A DNA stretch of 64,000 nucleotides from Chengkuizengella sediminis (GCF_010078385.1 NZ_SIJC01000003.1:62001-126000); one strand, 5' to 3'; positions 47,248 to 55,570 are shown, counted from the stretch's first letter. The notes: generated by a model not told the origin, from the letters alone. A program made the numbers and translations.

Positions 47248-47733
47248 ATGGGACATTTCGATAAATCCATCTGCGACTGCTGTGTCTGTCCAATGAAGTG
47301 TGTTTTGATGCAATTAATGGAGCAACAAATAACTGTAGATTTTTTACGTACTACATTTGGACAAATTAACATTCCTTTTACTATAGATCGTATTGAAGAT
47401 TTTATAGTATTCACTGATCAAGGAAATATCGCAATCTGTCAAATTGTTGCTTTAGGTTTGAATATGGAAGCTGATATTAAATTAAAACCAATTAGAAAGA
47501 ATATTGTTGGGGAATGCGCATGTTGTGAAGACCCTATGACAAATTTGTTAAATTCCATGAAGGAACAGCAAATAAGTATACCTTCTTCAACAATTACAGA
47601 AGCAACTATAGCAGGTGTAGGTGAAGGAATCGTTTTACTTAAAGATCTTATAACTAACACAGGAGTAGAGTTTGATTCAGGTGTAGCTTCTACGTGTGCA
47701 TTAGATATAGTAGCTCCTCCGATTAAAAAATAG
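47248..47733 (+). CDS. Cys-rich CDCC-family protein (copy A), probable spore coat protein
   Basis: 161 residues. ATG 47248 lies after AGAGGTGATCCTT. Two Cys clusters: MGHFDKSICDCCVCPMKC near the start and GECACCEDPMTN in the middle, with LKLKPIRKN-type sequence before the second and a glycine-rich GVGEGIVLLKD near the end. No signal peptide or membrane segment. Paralogues at 54381, 59743 and 61030 and a broken copy at 53783. A terminator follows. I do not know the family by name; Cys-rich clusters and nearby sporulation promoters make a cross-linked spore coat role plausible. Confidence 0.75.
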   Translation: MGHFDKSICDCCVCPMKCVLMQLMEQQITVDFLRTTFGQINIPFTIDRIEDFIVFTDQGNIAICQIVALGLNMEADIKLKPIRKNIVGECACCEDPMTNLLNSMKEQQISIPSSTITEATIAGVGEGIVLLKDLITNTGVEFDSGVASTCALDIVAPPIKK

Positions 47734-47779
47734 AAAAATCCCCACCATCAACTACCTAAGACAGTGGAAAAAATAAAAT

Positions 47780-47809
47780 AAAAGCTTCTCCGTAGAGGAA
47801 GAAGCTTTT
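47780..47809 (+). terminator. Terminator behind copy A
   Basis: AAAAGCTTC/GAAGCTTTT stem with T-rich tail. Confidence 0.8.
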
Positions 47810-47873
47810 GCTTTGTTCCCATTGGCTTAGTTTAAATTAGTTAGCTAGTGGGGAAATGTACAATATTAATTTA

Positions 47874-48125
47874 TCATGCTACATATCCTTCACGTGTGAT
47901 TTCTAAAAACTCAGATTCAGTAATCTTTTCTCTTTGAACAAACACCTTTTCTATTGCAAAAGTAATACTAGATGCATTAACTAAGGTCTCTACTACACCA
48001 ATTTGAGCCATTGAATCAAGCGAAACTTGTGTACTTTGTGATTGTTTGACACACATCAACGGAAAGTCTTCGTTTAATCCTATGAACCCTCTCACGCGGT
48101 TGCTTAGACTCCTATCTATGGCCAT
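47874..48125 (-). pseudogene. Remnant of the duplicated spore-surface-like gene
   Basis: The frame keeps KQSQSTQVSLDSMAQIGV, the same core as in the intact gene at 48189-49106 (KTQVSLDSMAQIAV), but the parts before and after are unrelated or scrambled. No good ribosome site. Read as a decayed third copy. Confidence 0.55.
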
Positions 48126-48188
48126 TAATACAAAAAGAAGCGTTCTAATGGCCCTTCTAGTTAACCGTTTAAGAATAAAATTTTATTT

Positions 48189-49106
48189 TCAAACTGTAAT
48201 TACTGTTGCTTTAAGGCTTCGAGAGCCGACAAATATTTCTGCATTGGCTGATACAAATGTACATCTGAGCACATACGTATTGATTCCAGCACTTGGTGTA
48301 TCATCTACTAAAGGAAAGTTTGGAAAATTTGTATACCCTACTGGTTCAAGAGAAATATAATCCATACTATTATCTATAGTCGCAATTGTCACTCCATTAC
48401 GCAGGAGCTCATAGGTCATTTCAAAAGTAACATCGGGCTCTCCCGTTATCACAGCAATTTGAGCCATTGAATCCAGAGATACCTGTGTTTTCAGCGGCTC
48501 TTTAACACATACTTCGACGGTAGCTACAACTGTAGGGACGCCGCCTGGAACAAGTTCAATTGCACCTGCTGCTACACTAAGTGCATCTATTACAGAAACC
48601 GTGTCAGCAACAACAAAAAGTCCTTTATTTAAACCCATAACTGTTGCTTTAAGACTTCGAGATGCGACAAAAATATCTTCTACAACAGATGTTGAAACCC
48701 TTGTAACTTTGAGATCATACGTATTAATTCCAGCATTTGGATTGTCATCAAGGATAGGAAAATTCGGAAAGTTTGTATGTCTTCCCTCACCTGCTGCTTC
48801 ATAATCCATTTCATCATTGATTGTTGCAATAACATTACCATTACGCAGGATCTCATATCTAACTTCAAAAGTAACAGAGACATTCAAAATTACTGGGTCA
48901 GAAGTAGGAGACAGTCTTGTTACAGCAATTTGAGTCATTGAATCCAGTGAAACTTGTGTTTTCTCCGGTTGTGTAACACATACATCGACGGTGGCAACAA
49001 TTTCAGAGTCACCATCAGCAGCAAGAGTAATAGAACCAGTTCCTCCATATGGATTCAATACTGAAACCGTATCAGCAGCGACAAAAGGTCCTTTATTTAA
49101 ACCCAT
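48189..49106 (-). CDS. Tandem-duplicated spore-surface-like protein, two about 150-residue repeats
   Basis: 305 residues from ATG 49106 (GGGAGGG upstream). The protein is two copies of one module joined in frame: each begins MGLNKG.FV.ADTVSV, passes VCV..P.KTQVSLDSM.QIAV, YE(I/L)LRNG..IATI, TNFPNFP..DD.P.AGINTY and ends FV.SRSLKATV. The internal MGLNKG shows fusion of a tandem gene duplication. No signal peptide or membrane helix; beta-sandwich-like. I do not recognise the family; exosporium or coat is a guess from neighbours. Remnants flank it on both sides. Confidence 0.7.
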   Translation of the reverse strand: MGLNKGPFVAADTVSVLNPYGGTGSITLAADGDSEIVATVDVCVTQPEKTQVSLDSMTQIAVTRLSPTSDPVILNVSVTFEVRYEILRNGNVIATINDEMDYEAAGEGRHTNFPNFPILDDNPNAGINTYDLKVTRVSTSVVEDIFVASRSLKATVMGLNKGLFVVADTVSVIDALSVAAGAIELVPGGVPTVVATVEVCVKEPLKTQVSLDSMAQIAVITGEPDVTFEMTYELLRNGVTIATIDNSMDYISLEPVGYTNFPNFPLVDDTPSAGINTYVLRCTFVSANAEIFVGSRSLKATVITV

Positions 49107-49275
49107 AAAATACCCTCCCAACTTCTTAAATTAAAATATCATTTCACATTATCTTATGAACCAACCAATGGATTTGCTTGGACTGATATCTATAGACATT
49201 CTTACAAAAAAAGAGCACTAATCGTACCCTTCCTGATACAGTTAAATAAATAAAATTTTATTTTCAAACTGTAAT

Positions 49276-49360
49276 CTACACTTGAAATACAATCACTTTA
49301 ATACTTCGTGAGGTGACAAAGACAGAATTCAAACCAACAGGTGATATCAGTGTACATCGT
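49276..49360 (-). pseudogene. C-terminal remnant of the same module
   Basis: Minus-strand frame RCTLISPVGLNSVFVTSRS.IKVIVFQV followed by a stop matches the end of the intact gene. The 26 bases after both stops (AATAAAATTTTATTTTCAAA region, 48175-48195 and 49251-49271) are almost identical. Confidence 0.6.
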
Positions 49361-50041
49361 TTTTTGATTATTTCATTTAGAACTTGTCCATGATATTACT
49401 AGAAAAGGTATTATTGCGGGTATTTCAAATCAGCGGATAATCGCCGATACGTTTGAACAACTTAAAAAGAAGTCGAAATAGCACTGAAAAAATCCGCTCC
49501 CAAAATGTTACCAACTACATTTTTTTACTAAAAATTTATAAAGTCAAAAAAGAAAAGGAAAATAAAAACCCCTTATATATCAAGGGGCTTGGATGTTTAT
49601 ATTATGGTGACCTCAGGGTTCGAGCCTGTGACCTCCACCCTGCAAAGATGGTACAACCCTATTTTAGAATACTACAAATACATCACCCTTTTTTATAACT
49701 CCATCCGACGCCTTCTTCCCGTTAATACTTGGCACCACTAAGTCAGGGCAATCGCATTAGACTTGTTTAGAGCATTTCAAAATATTAAGTAAATAATCGT
49801 TATCCCAACCTGCTTTTTTACGTTTAGTTTTTTCTTTTCTTTAATTCGATAGCTTTCCCCTTTATGGTGCTTAAATTTGGTTACACTTTTTTAAATGTTT
49901 ATGGGGTTTTGAATACTGAGAGGCAGACTATAATGATAAATAAAAGTGCCTGGGCATTACGTACATATAATCCTGTCTCTGGATTCTCCGATTATTTAAA
50001 ATTGTTCTTGATTGTTTTGGACAGGTATTTCGCTGGTAGTG
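49361..50041. other. Mostly non-coding, integration debris
   Basis: A possible integrase C-terminus (GIIAGISNQRIIADTFEQLK, about 49409-49479), followed by CCCAAAATGTTACCAAC as seen after many tyrosine integrases, then the tRNA-like fragment at 49605-49650. I see nothing I can support in 49660-50041. Confidence 0.35.
49605..49650 (-). other. 3' half of a tRNA-like sequence (probable att remnant)
   Basis: Minus strand: an anticodon-arm-like CTTTGCAGGG, then GGAGGTCACAGGCTCGAACC and CTGAGGTCACCA, i.e. a T-arm with a TTCGA-type loop and an acceptor 3' strand. A hairpin AAGCCCCTT/AAGGGGTT with T-run follows, as behind a true tRNA. The 5' half is missing, so isotype is uncertain. Confidence 0.55.
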
Positions 50042-50344
50042 CTAACATTTATCTACGAGTGCAAAAACTGTAACATCCACACTCGAATCTGAGGACAATA
50101 GAATACTTTGTTTTGAATCTCTTGCTTCTGAGCTTACAATCACATCAACGACATTAGGTGAATTGGCGTTGACTTGACCTGAAGTTGTTAGTTCCAATCT
50201 TGTCATAACACTAGCAGGTGCATCAAACCCAAATTCAAAGCCTGAAATAACTGTTTCATGCCTTTGTACAGGACTTGTAAACTCAAAAGGTGTGCGTGTT
50301 TCATTATCGAGTTGTATACTTTTTCTTTTCTATTCTAAATTCAT
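50042..50344 (-). pseudogene. ORF with in-frame amber stop at codon 5
   Basis: A perfect site AGGAGGAATTTATT precedes ATG 50344, but the fifth codon is TAG; after it the same frame continues for 95 codons (NETRTPFEFTSPVQRHE, FEFGFDAPASVMTRLEL, then SSDSSVDVTVFALVDKC) to a second TAG. A sigma-K-like promoter lies at 50389-50415. One point mutation would restore a 100-residue protein; it has the look of a spore-surface beta-sandwich. Not recognised. Confidence 0.6.
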
Positions 50345-50388
50345 AATAAATTCCTCCTATATTAATTTATTTTTGTAGGGATACGATA

Positions 50389-50415
50389 TATACTATGCTA
50401 ACTAATTCATCTGGT
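50389..50415 (-). promoter_or_regulatory. Sigma-K-like promoter (amber ORF)
   Basis: -10 CATAGTATA (50389-50397) with ACC 15 bases, or ACA 17 bases, upstream. Sequence beyond (TTCC..GTATAC..ATGTATGTG) loosely matches the other copies. Confidence 0.5.
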
Positions 50416-50436
50416 GTAGATTGCTTTCCTTGTATA

Positions 50437-50577
50437 CACATACATTTTTTAGATGGAAAAATCGCCTTTGTTACGAACCAAACCATATCATCGGTCATGG
50501 ATGTCAAGACCCACTCCGTCAGTGCTACCGTGCCGGTGGGAAATCGTCCACTAACTGTCGCCTTTACACCAAATTAA
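50437..50577 (+). pseudogene. YVTN-type beta-propeller fragment
   Basis: FLDGKIAFVTNQTISSVMDV then KTHSVSATVPVGNRPLTVAFTPN is one blade of the YVTN repeat (YVTN..N.VSVID..T..V.ATIPVG..P.GVA.TPDG). It stops directly after the blade and has no partner blades or start of its own. A recombination scrap. Confidence 0.6.
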
Positions 50578-51018
50578 GCCGTCAAGGTACGACAAGAGGT
50601 TACGTCACCACTAAGTGAAGCACGCTACACACCTGCTCTATTTAAGGTTTGAATTGAAATGGTTAAATCACCAAGCCTTTATGGTACATGGAAGAATTAA
50701 GAAAAAATTATGAATCCATCTTTCATGGTGGAAAAGGTAAACTAATTTACTGAAACATATCCTTCTGAGTGGTGGAAAAGGTTCCTTAATAAAAATAGTC
50801 TTAAAAAAATCCGTCAACTATTCCGATTTTTAATCCACTATCCTTAATTTCTCATTAGGGATGAGACCGAACCACTGACTTTAATAGTAGATTTTTTATA
50901 AATCAACGTTCTCTAACCTTTTTAATGCTCTTTTATAAGAAGCTTCCCTCTCTTTTTCTTTTAATCTTTAATTTGAATTAATTAGTGCTTCTTCCGTTAC
51001 TCTCTCTTCATTTAGATT
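50578..51018. other. Non-coding stretch
   Basis: No gene seen. Bases 50851-50880 (CTCATTAGGGATGAG, then ACCGAACCACTGACTT) repeat the hairpin block found at 59009-59040, here without its intact terminator stem. Confidence 0.4.
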
Positions 51019-51288
51019 TTATAGCTCCAATTTACGTTCGCTACCTTTTTCTATTTGATAAGTTAAATTATTATTGTAAGTTATCATTGTATTTGGCTCC
51101 ATCTTTGTTGGTATAGACCCATATACAACATCAGTAAGTGTTCCTTCTCCACGATCACTATAATGACTTAATCCTACGTCGGTGCCATCCTGATTCAAAA
51201 TACGATTGATAAAACCATCAGTGCCATAAATAACTATCATTCCGGGAAAAGGTGTGGGTAGTACATATCCTATGTTGTGTTGGGGCAA
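51019..51288 (-). CDS. Hypothetical protein, probably a fragment
   Basis: 89 residues from a TTG at 51288 (MPQHNIGYVLPTPFPGMIVIYGTDGFI...). No convincing ribosome site, and an ATG-led frame just upstream (MKKQRICPNT) is out of phase, so the 5' end may be frameshifted. Not recognised. Confidence 0.3.
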   Translation of the reverse strand: MPQHNIGYVLPTPFPGMIVIYGTDGFINRILNQDGTDVGLSHYSDRGEGTLTDVVYGSIPTKMEPNTMITYNNNLTYQIEKGSERKLEL

Positions 51289-51377
51289 ATCCTTTGTTTC
51301 TTCATGAATTTATTTACCTCATATTATATTTTCTGTTTTTAAGTAGGTAAAACCTATTAACCTAATTCATTTTTTGG

Positions 51378-51518
51378 TCACTTTTCACTTCTACATAGTT
51401 TTTGGCGAAAAAATGATAATTTTGTTTCATTTTTTTTAAATAATATTTGTTGTATAAGTTGTGCATAGGAAGCATATCTTTCAAGAAAATCTTGTCTTTC
51501 TTCTTCTGATAATGGCAT
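51378..51518 (-). CDS. Small ORF, unknown
   Basis: 46 residues (MPLSEEERQDFLERYASYAQ...), AAGGGTAGATTTAAG before the ATG, 13 bases after the stop of the 51909 gene and so possibly its operon partner. Polar, Cys once, not recognised. Confidence 0.4.
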   Translation of the reverse strand: MPLSEEERQDFLERYASYAQLIQQILFKKNETKLSFFRQKLCRSEK

Positions 51519-51531
51519 CTTAAATCTACCC

Positions 51532-51909
51532 TTACAACCTAGCCAAATATTTTTCTTGGGCGATTGTGTCTAGACCTGCGGCTTTTCGCTGTGCGATAAC
51601 TGCTTCTGCTCTTTTCTTCTCGGACTCTCTAAAATCTTTATCCTCTTTTAAACGTCTTTCATTTTCTTCAATGCGTTTTTTCTGTTCTTTAGAGGACTTG
51701 TTATAATCAATTCCACCATGTCCAAGGACTTCCTCTGCTTTTGAGGTTCGCCCATCTTTGGCATCGATGGGTTTGTTTTTCTTGCTTGGTTTGAACGAAC
51801 TTCCTTTTCTTATTGTGTCTGATATTCTTTCATACATAGAACTTACAATAATAATCACCAGCAAGATAAATAATACTAATATAATTGCCACATTAAAAAA
51901 CTTACTCAC
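51532..51909 (-). CDS. YjcZ-type membrane segment fused to a charged helical tail
   Basis: 125 residues, GTG start 51909 behind GGAGGTGTGT. Residues 6-26 (NVAIILVLFILLVIIIVSSM) have the hydrophobic signature of YjcZ-like sporulation mini-proteins; residues 30-125 are highly charged (KKRIEENERRLKEDKDFRES). Normal YjcZ proteins end after the helix, so this is a fusion or extended relative. A sigma-K-like promoter at 51939-51966 supports expression in the mother cell late in sporulation. Confidence 0.6.
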   Translation of the reverse strand: MSKFFNVAIILVLFILLVIIIVSSMYERISDTIRKGSSFKPSKKNKPIDAKDGRTSKAEEVLGHGGIDYNKSSKEQKKRIEENERRLKEDKDFRESEKKRAEAVIAQRKAAGLDTIAQEKYLARL

Positions 51910-51938
51910 CTTTTACACACCTCCTTAGTTTTATACAA

Positions 51939-51966
51939 TATACTATGTTAATAGATTCTATTTGGT
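51939..51966 (-). promoter_or_regulatory. Sigma-K-like promoter
   Basis: ACC, 16 bases, CATAGTATA (51939-51947). Upstream GTCTTAGATCACCTGCCCTAT is shared with the copy at 59294-59321. Confidence 0.65.
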
Positions 51967-52147
51967 ATAGGGCAGGTGATCTAAGACAAGCACACATTTT
52001 TAGTTAGTGTTTCTATCTAAATGGTGAATCATAATCCCTAGTAGAAGAATTAATTCAGAACAGATTTTTACAAGCCACAGGATTTATATGTTAGTAGAAG
52101 TGAACAAGGACTTTCAATCCTCCCCTCTAACGAGTCCGTTTAATACT

Positions 52148-52272
52148 GAACGGACTACTTTCTCGTTCTTACCTGTTTTGATTTCTAGTTCTGGTATAGT
52201 TGGCATCCTACGTTTTGAATGGGTGAGTTATACAGGATACGTAATACTTTTCTTTCTAAATCCGTAAGCATC
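52148..52272 (-). pseudogene. Small winged-helix-like protein, frameshifted copy
   Basis: MLTDLERKVLRILYNSP in one frame, then RRMPTIPELEIKTGKNEKVV in the next; compared with the intact copy at 60353-60541 one base is missing near 52213. It overlaps the YolD-like stop in the same TGATG manner. Confidence 0.6.
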
Positions 52273-52543
52273 ACGAAACACCTACAATCTCATCAAACTT
52301 AACCCATTCGTAACCATCCACATTTTGTAGTTTTACTTGTCTTAATTGAGTGTTAATTTTAATTACTGTTTCAGTTTTAAACACATTCTGACCAAAATCT
52401 CTGAACAACTCAACTGTGATTTCTGATTTACTTAACATTGAATCAGATAATTGCTGAGATATGATATTAACTTCTTCTGCTAGTTCTGCCTTAATTTTTC
52501 TGTTTCTTTCTAGTGCATCAATAACAATGATTAATCCAATCAA
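52271..52543 (-). pseudogene. YolD-like protein, N-terminally truncated
   Basis: The frame matches the intact YolD-like gene at 60541-60882 from ERNRKIKAEL onward (EEVNIISQQLSDSMLSKSEI, FRDFGQN.FKT, KFDEIVGVS) but the N-terminal about 40 residues, including the LPEH segment, are replaced by unrelated sequence. No ribosome site. Confidence 0.6.
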
Positions 52544-52636
52544 CCAAAAACAAATTAAAGATCAACCTTGATTTTCAAATTTCCAACAACTCAAAAAGGA
52601 TACTACCCCACCAGCTACCTATGCCAGTGAGAGAAA

Positions 52637-52726
52637 CTATATCAACTTATTCTTATCACTTTTATAAACCATAACATATGATGTATTAAGTACCAATACA
52701 ATTGCAGTTCCTGTAGCAAAACTATG
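52637..52726 (-). pseudogene. Chimeric remnant: YjcZ start joined to holin-like end
   Basis: Minus-strand frame HSFATGTAIVLVLN is the YjcZ-like start seen at 53086 (HSSATGAAIVLVLF), continuing as VYKSDKNKLI, the end of the small membrane protein at 54931. No start codon remains. It records recombination between a spore gene and a phage gene. Confidence 0.55.
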
Positions 52727-52809
52727 TAGTTAACCTCACAATTCAATGTAGTGAGGTTTCCGTAGAGAGATAATATGAGTGGATAGCCTGCAAATACTAG
52801 GAGGTAATA

Positions 52810-52837
52810 TATTCTATGTTCTATAGCTTCATTTGGT
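52810..52837 (-). promoter_or_regulatory. Sigma-K-like promoter, orphan
   Basis: ACC, 16 bases, CATAGAATA (52810-52818). What follows on the minus strand is only the chimeric remnant. Confidence 0.5.
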
Positions 52838-52945
52838 GGTGAATGATATTTAATTCCAATCTATCCACCCCCCTTAACAGTAAAGAACCCTGCTATTAGA
52901 TAGGCAGGGATTTATTCTGAATTCACCATATAACTTTGTGTATAC

Positions 52946-53086
52946 TCATGCTGCCCCCAATAAAACCCGAAAAAAGGCACCTTTTAGATCATCTTTGTAT
53001 CCCCACGAACCAACTAAAATAATAACTAAGAGAATAAAGAGTACTAAAACAATAGCTGCACCTGTAGCAGAACTATGTTTACTCAT
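52946..53086 (-). CDS. YjcZ-like sporulation mini-protein
   Basis: 46 residues, site AAAGGAGGATGAGCTT before the ATG. After MSKHSSATGAA comes the membrane helix IVLVLFILLVIILVGSWGY, which is the YjcZ/SscA-type signature; the usual protein stops here, but this one runs on for 19 more residues (KDDLKGAFFRVLLGAA). A sigma-K-like promoter lies upstream. Expected in the spore coat or mother-cell-derived membrane. Confidence 0.75.
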   Translation of the reverse strand: MSKHSSATGAAIVLVLFILLVIILVGSWGYKDDLKGAFFRVLLGAA

Positions 53087-53117
53087 AAGCTCATCCTCCT
53101 TTCAATGTGATGTAATA

Positions 53118-53146
53118 TATACTATGTTCAGAGAATCTACTTTGGT
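53118..53146 (-). promoter_or_regulatory. Sigma-K-like promoter (YjcZ-like gene)
   Basis: ACC, 17 bases, CATAGTATA (53118-53126). Confidence 0.6.
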
Positions 53147-53263
53147 TGGACGGGTATCCAGGGGCAAGTACACATTTTTGATAGATTAAAACCTCACTAT
53201 TAAATAGTGAGGTTTCCGTAGAGAGATAATATGAGCGCATAATAGTTTTACCAGGAGCCAATA

Positions 53264-53291
53264 TATTCTATGTTCTTACCCTTCATTTGGT
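53264..53291 (-). promoter_or_regulatory. Sigma-K-like promoter, orphan
   Basis: ACC, 16 bases, CATAGAATA (53264-53272). It is followed on the minus strand by GGAAACCTCACTATTTAATA and TAGTGAGG, a hairpin of about 53192-53213, with no ORF between. Confidence 0.5.
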
Positions 53292-53336
53292 ATAGACACG
53301 TGACTTGCTTGTTTGAAAATGTGCTATTTTACCATT

Positions 53337-53398
53337 TCAAACAAATAGTACCGCAAAGGGCCCTGAGTTAAAAAATATTGAATGATATTTAATTCCAA
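53337..53398 (-). pseudogene. BhlA/UviB-type holin, 5' remnant
   Basis: From TTG 53398 (site AAGGAGGG): LELNIIQYFLTQGP, then one base lost and the frame FAVLFV ends in TGA. Same start as the copy at 55567-55806. Confidence 0.6.
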
Positions 53399-53412
53399 TC
53401 TATCTACCCTCC

Positions 53413-53496
53413 TTAACAATAAAGAACCCTGCTGTTAGGGACTTGTTCAAATGTTCTACGTCCGTAAATAATGAGAGCGACATAAATATCAATCAT
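53413..53496 (-). CDS. CD1375-like small phage protein, C-terminally truncated
   Basis: 27 residues (MIDIYVALIIYGRRTFEQVP then NSRVLYC), site GAGAGGGGG before the ATG. The MxxIYxxLIxxGxxTFxxVP pattern is that of the small CD1375-like proteins coded between phage tail genes and the holin. The usual second half is gone. Confidence 0.5.
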   Translation of the reverse strand: MIDIYVALIIYGRRTFEQVPNSRVLYC

Positions 53497-53564
53497 GTTT
53501 ACGCCCCCTCTCATACGTAGTATGAATAAGGCTATATTAATCATCCTTTAAGAATGGATTTTCA

Positions 53565-53790
53565 TTAGGGAGAATCAGATTCAAATACAATCGACAATGT
53601 AGGGGTAGTTGGCTATAGGATTTATTTAGATGATGTATTACATGCTGATAGTGTTCTAACAACTACTTATATACTTTCGTTGAACTAGAACCAGGTACTT
53701 TGTATTCACTCTCTGTAAGTGCCATAGATGCAGTAGGGAATGAGTCAGAAAAGAATAGCATTGATGGTCAAACATTTTTAACATGGGACA
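53565..53790 (+). pseudogene. Fibronectin type III domain fragment
   Basis: DNVGVVGYRIYLDDVLHADS in one frame and FVELEPGTLYSLSVSAIDAVGNESEKNS in the next make most of an FN3 domain, as found in phage tail or secreted hydrolases. The frame then runs into the CDCC-family copy B. A scrap without start. Confidence 0.55.
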
Positions 53791-54156
53791 TTTTGATGAA
53801 ACGATCTGTGATTGTTGCGTCTGTCCGATGTGATGCAGTGTATTTTGAAACAGTTGGTAAGGGAGAACATTGGAGTACTTACCCCTTCTATAGACCTTGG
53901 GGGAACTCTAATTTCCTTCAATAATTTTATAGCTACTCTTGATAATAATGGTAATATTATTCAAATTTCAGTTAGTGATATTTGTTTAGTTTCGATTGTA
54001 GGTACATTTAATTTCAAATTAAAACCCATTAAAAAAAGCGTAGGAGAATGTTCGTGTACTGAAGATCCAATAACTAACGTAGCACAATCTAAGATAGGGG
54101 AGATGAATAGTATTGTAATTTGGGTTAGATTATTAGATCTGATCACATGTTATTAA
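53783..54156 (+). pseudogene. CDCC-family protein copy B, frameshifted and shortened
   Basis: Begins MGHFDETICDCCVCPM as copy D, then a duplicated TGATG (53827-53836 region) shifts the frame; the following frame continues QCILKQLVREN...LKPIKKSVGECSCTEDPITN. The last third, including the GEGI segment, is deleted and the frame ends at 54156. No CGTCCAGTCAAA-type upstream block. Confidence 0.75.
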
Positions 54157-54380
54157 ACAAGCAAAAGGCGCTAATCTAGCGTTTTTCCTTTTGTCCAAAA
54201 ACACAAACGAAATTAATTCATTTGATAAAGTACCAATTTTACAGAAAGAAACGTGTAATAATGTTAATTAGATATTTAGTCAATTAGCGGATATTTGAAT
54301 CTAGGTACACACGTCCAGTCAAATCATCATATTAACTCATAAAATATCCCATCAAATTAATTAATAAGGAGGAGTTTAAG

Positions 54381-54911
54381 GTGGGACATTTTGATAAATC
54401 CATTTGTGACTGCTGTGTCTGTCCGATGCAGTGTGTTTTAGAGCAATTAGCAGGGCAAACCATTGATTTTGTCACCACTGTCTCTTCTGGAACAACAAAT
54501 TTAATTAGTGTGGATAATTTCATTGCTTTTACTTCAATCGGAAATATACCAATATGTCAATTCACTGGTGTTGCTTTTAATCCTGCATTAATACCTGGTG
54601 GACTTAAATTAAAATTAATAAGCAAAAACAAAGGGGAATGTGCGTGTTGCGAAGATCCAATCACTAACTTATTAATTTCTCTGAAAGGACAGTTTGTAGA
54701 AATTGAGTTTATAAAGGGAAGTGTTGGAGCGATTGTAAATGATATTGGAGAAGGGATTATTATTCTCAGAGCTCCTGAACCCACCAGCCCTATATTAGCT
54801 GCTATTTCTAGTTGTTCTGTAACTAAAATCACCCCAATGAATCAACAACAGTTTTCACAAATGTCATCATCTTCAAATCCAAACCACTTACTTTCCCCAC
54901 CAGCTACCTAA
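54381..54911 (+). CDS. Cys-rich CDCC-family protein (copy C)
   Basis: 176 residues, GTG start 54381 behind AAGGAGGAG. MGHFDKSICDCCVCPMQCVL, NKGECACCEDPITN, GEGIIIL; the C-terminal tail NQQQFSQMSSSSNPNHLLS is unlike the other copies. Upstream block ACGTCCAGTCAAA (54311-54323) is shared with the other intact copies, and CATAAAATA lies 32 bases before the start. Probable spore-coat protein by context. Confidence 0.72.
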   Translation: MGHFDKSICDCCVCPMQCVLEQLAGQTIDFVTTVSSGTTNLISVDNFIAFTSIGNIPICQFTGVAFNPALIPGGLKLKLISKNKGECACCEDPITNLLISLKGQFVEIEFIKGSVGAIVNDIGEGIIILRAPEPTSPILAAISSCSVTKITPMNQQQFSQMSSSSNPNHLLSPPAT

Positions 54912-54930
54912 AGCCAATGGGGATTACACT

Positions 54931-55120
54931 TTATATCAATTTATTCTTATCAGACTTATAGACCGTCACACCCAATAATAAAAAAGTAACCAGATCAACA
55001 GACATTTGAAATGTTTCCTGCTCAACTCCATAACCGTAAAACTCTAGCCCTTGATAAATCAATGTAGCAATCATTAGTAATATATGAGGTTGTTTAATTC
55101 TTTCTATTAAATGTATTCAT
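54931..55120 (-). pseudogene. Small holin-like membrane protein, frameshifted
   Basis: ATG 55120 (GGTGGAAATTAAT upstream) reads MNTFNRKN and stops; one base out of phase the frame goes on KQPHILLMIATLIYQGLEFY, then VDLVTFLLLGVTVYKSDKNKLI. Two hydrophobic segments and its place behind the amidase suggest a lysis-module membrane protein. Confidence 0.5.
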
Positions 55121-55225
55121 ATTAATTTCCACCTTCCTTTTGGCTTAATCGATCTAACATAACAAAAAATAACCAAGGGAAATCGTTAATACTTCCTGTG
55201 GTTTTTCCTCTACTTTCTTTTTCCA

Positions 55226-55570
55226 TTAATCAACACCTGTTGCTATATCGTTTGCATCATCACCAAATATCTGGTTATCCAAAGGTTTTTGATATAGAAC
55301 ATGCCAAGCCTTTTCAGGTATGTCTGTAAGCAAAGGAATGCACTCATAACTACCTGTGTCATCTACAAAAATATGAGCTGATGCACTCATTTCATTGTTT
55401 GAATTCTCGTAGTATTTAATATTTTGTAATGCTGTGGAACCATCATTCCCTGTGTCATGAGCAACAATAAATCCTACTTCTGGAATCCGATATCCTGTTC
55501 TTCTTTTTGTGCCGCTAGTAAGGTATTTTTTAGTGATGGGATATTTCATTTTGAAGGTCAAACGTTTCAC
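55226..55570 (-). pseudogene. N-acetylmuramoyl-L-alanine amidase, N-terminal fragment
   Basis: 114 residues: VGFIVAHDTGNDGSTALQNI, SASAHIFVDDTGSYECIPL, KAWHV and DDANDIATGVD. These are the first two-thirds of an Amidase_2-type phage lysin with its zinc ligand His; the frame stops where GVEL(C/A) would be expected, and no C-terminal binding part follows. GTG start overlaps the BhlA-like stop (GTGA). Confidence 0.7.

Noticed and set aside
47100..47414. Minus-strand frame of 104 codons overlapping copy A
   Set aside because: Shadow of the CDCC-family gene; the plus frame has the ribosome site and conserved Cys clusters shared by paralogues.
48046..48360. Plus-strand frame of 104 codons
   Set aside because: Antisense to the tandem-repeat gene and its remnant; composition follows the opposite frame.
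49605..49650. Functional tRNA gene
   Set aside because: Only the 3' half is present; no D-arm or 5' acceptor strand upstream.
49453..50073. Short plus-strand frames around the first tRNA-like fragment
   Set aside because: They run through the tRNA half and a terminator hairpin, without ribosome sites or recognisable motifs.
50325..50345. Programmed recoding (pyrrolysine-like) at the TAG of the amber ORF
   Set aside because: No supporting structure or decoding genes are seen; a simple nonsense mutation in a decaying region is more likely.
53812..54156. Stand-alone 114-codon gene
   Set aside because: It starts in the middle of the CDCC motif in the wrong frame; it is the shifted rest of copy B.
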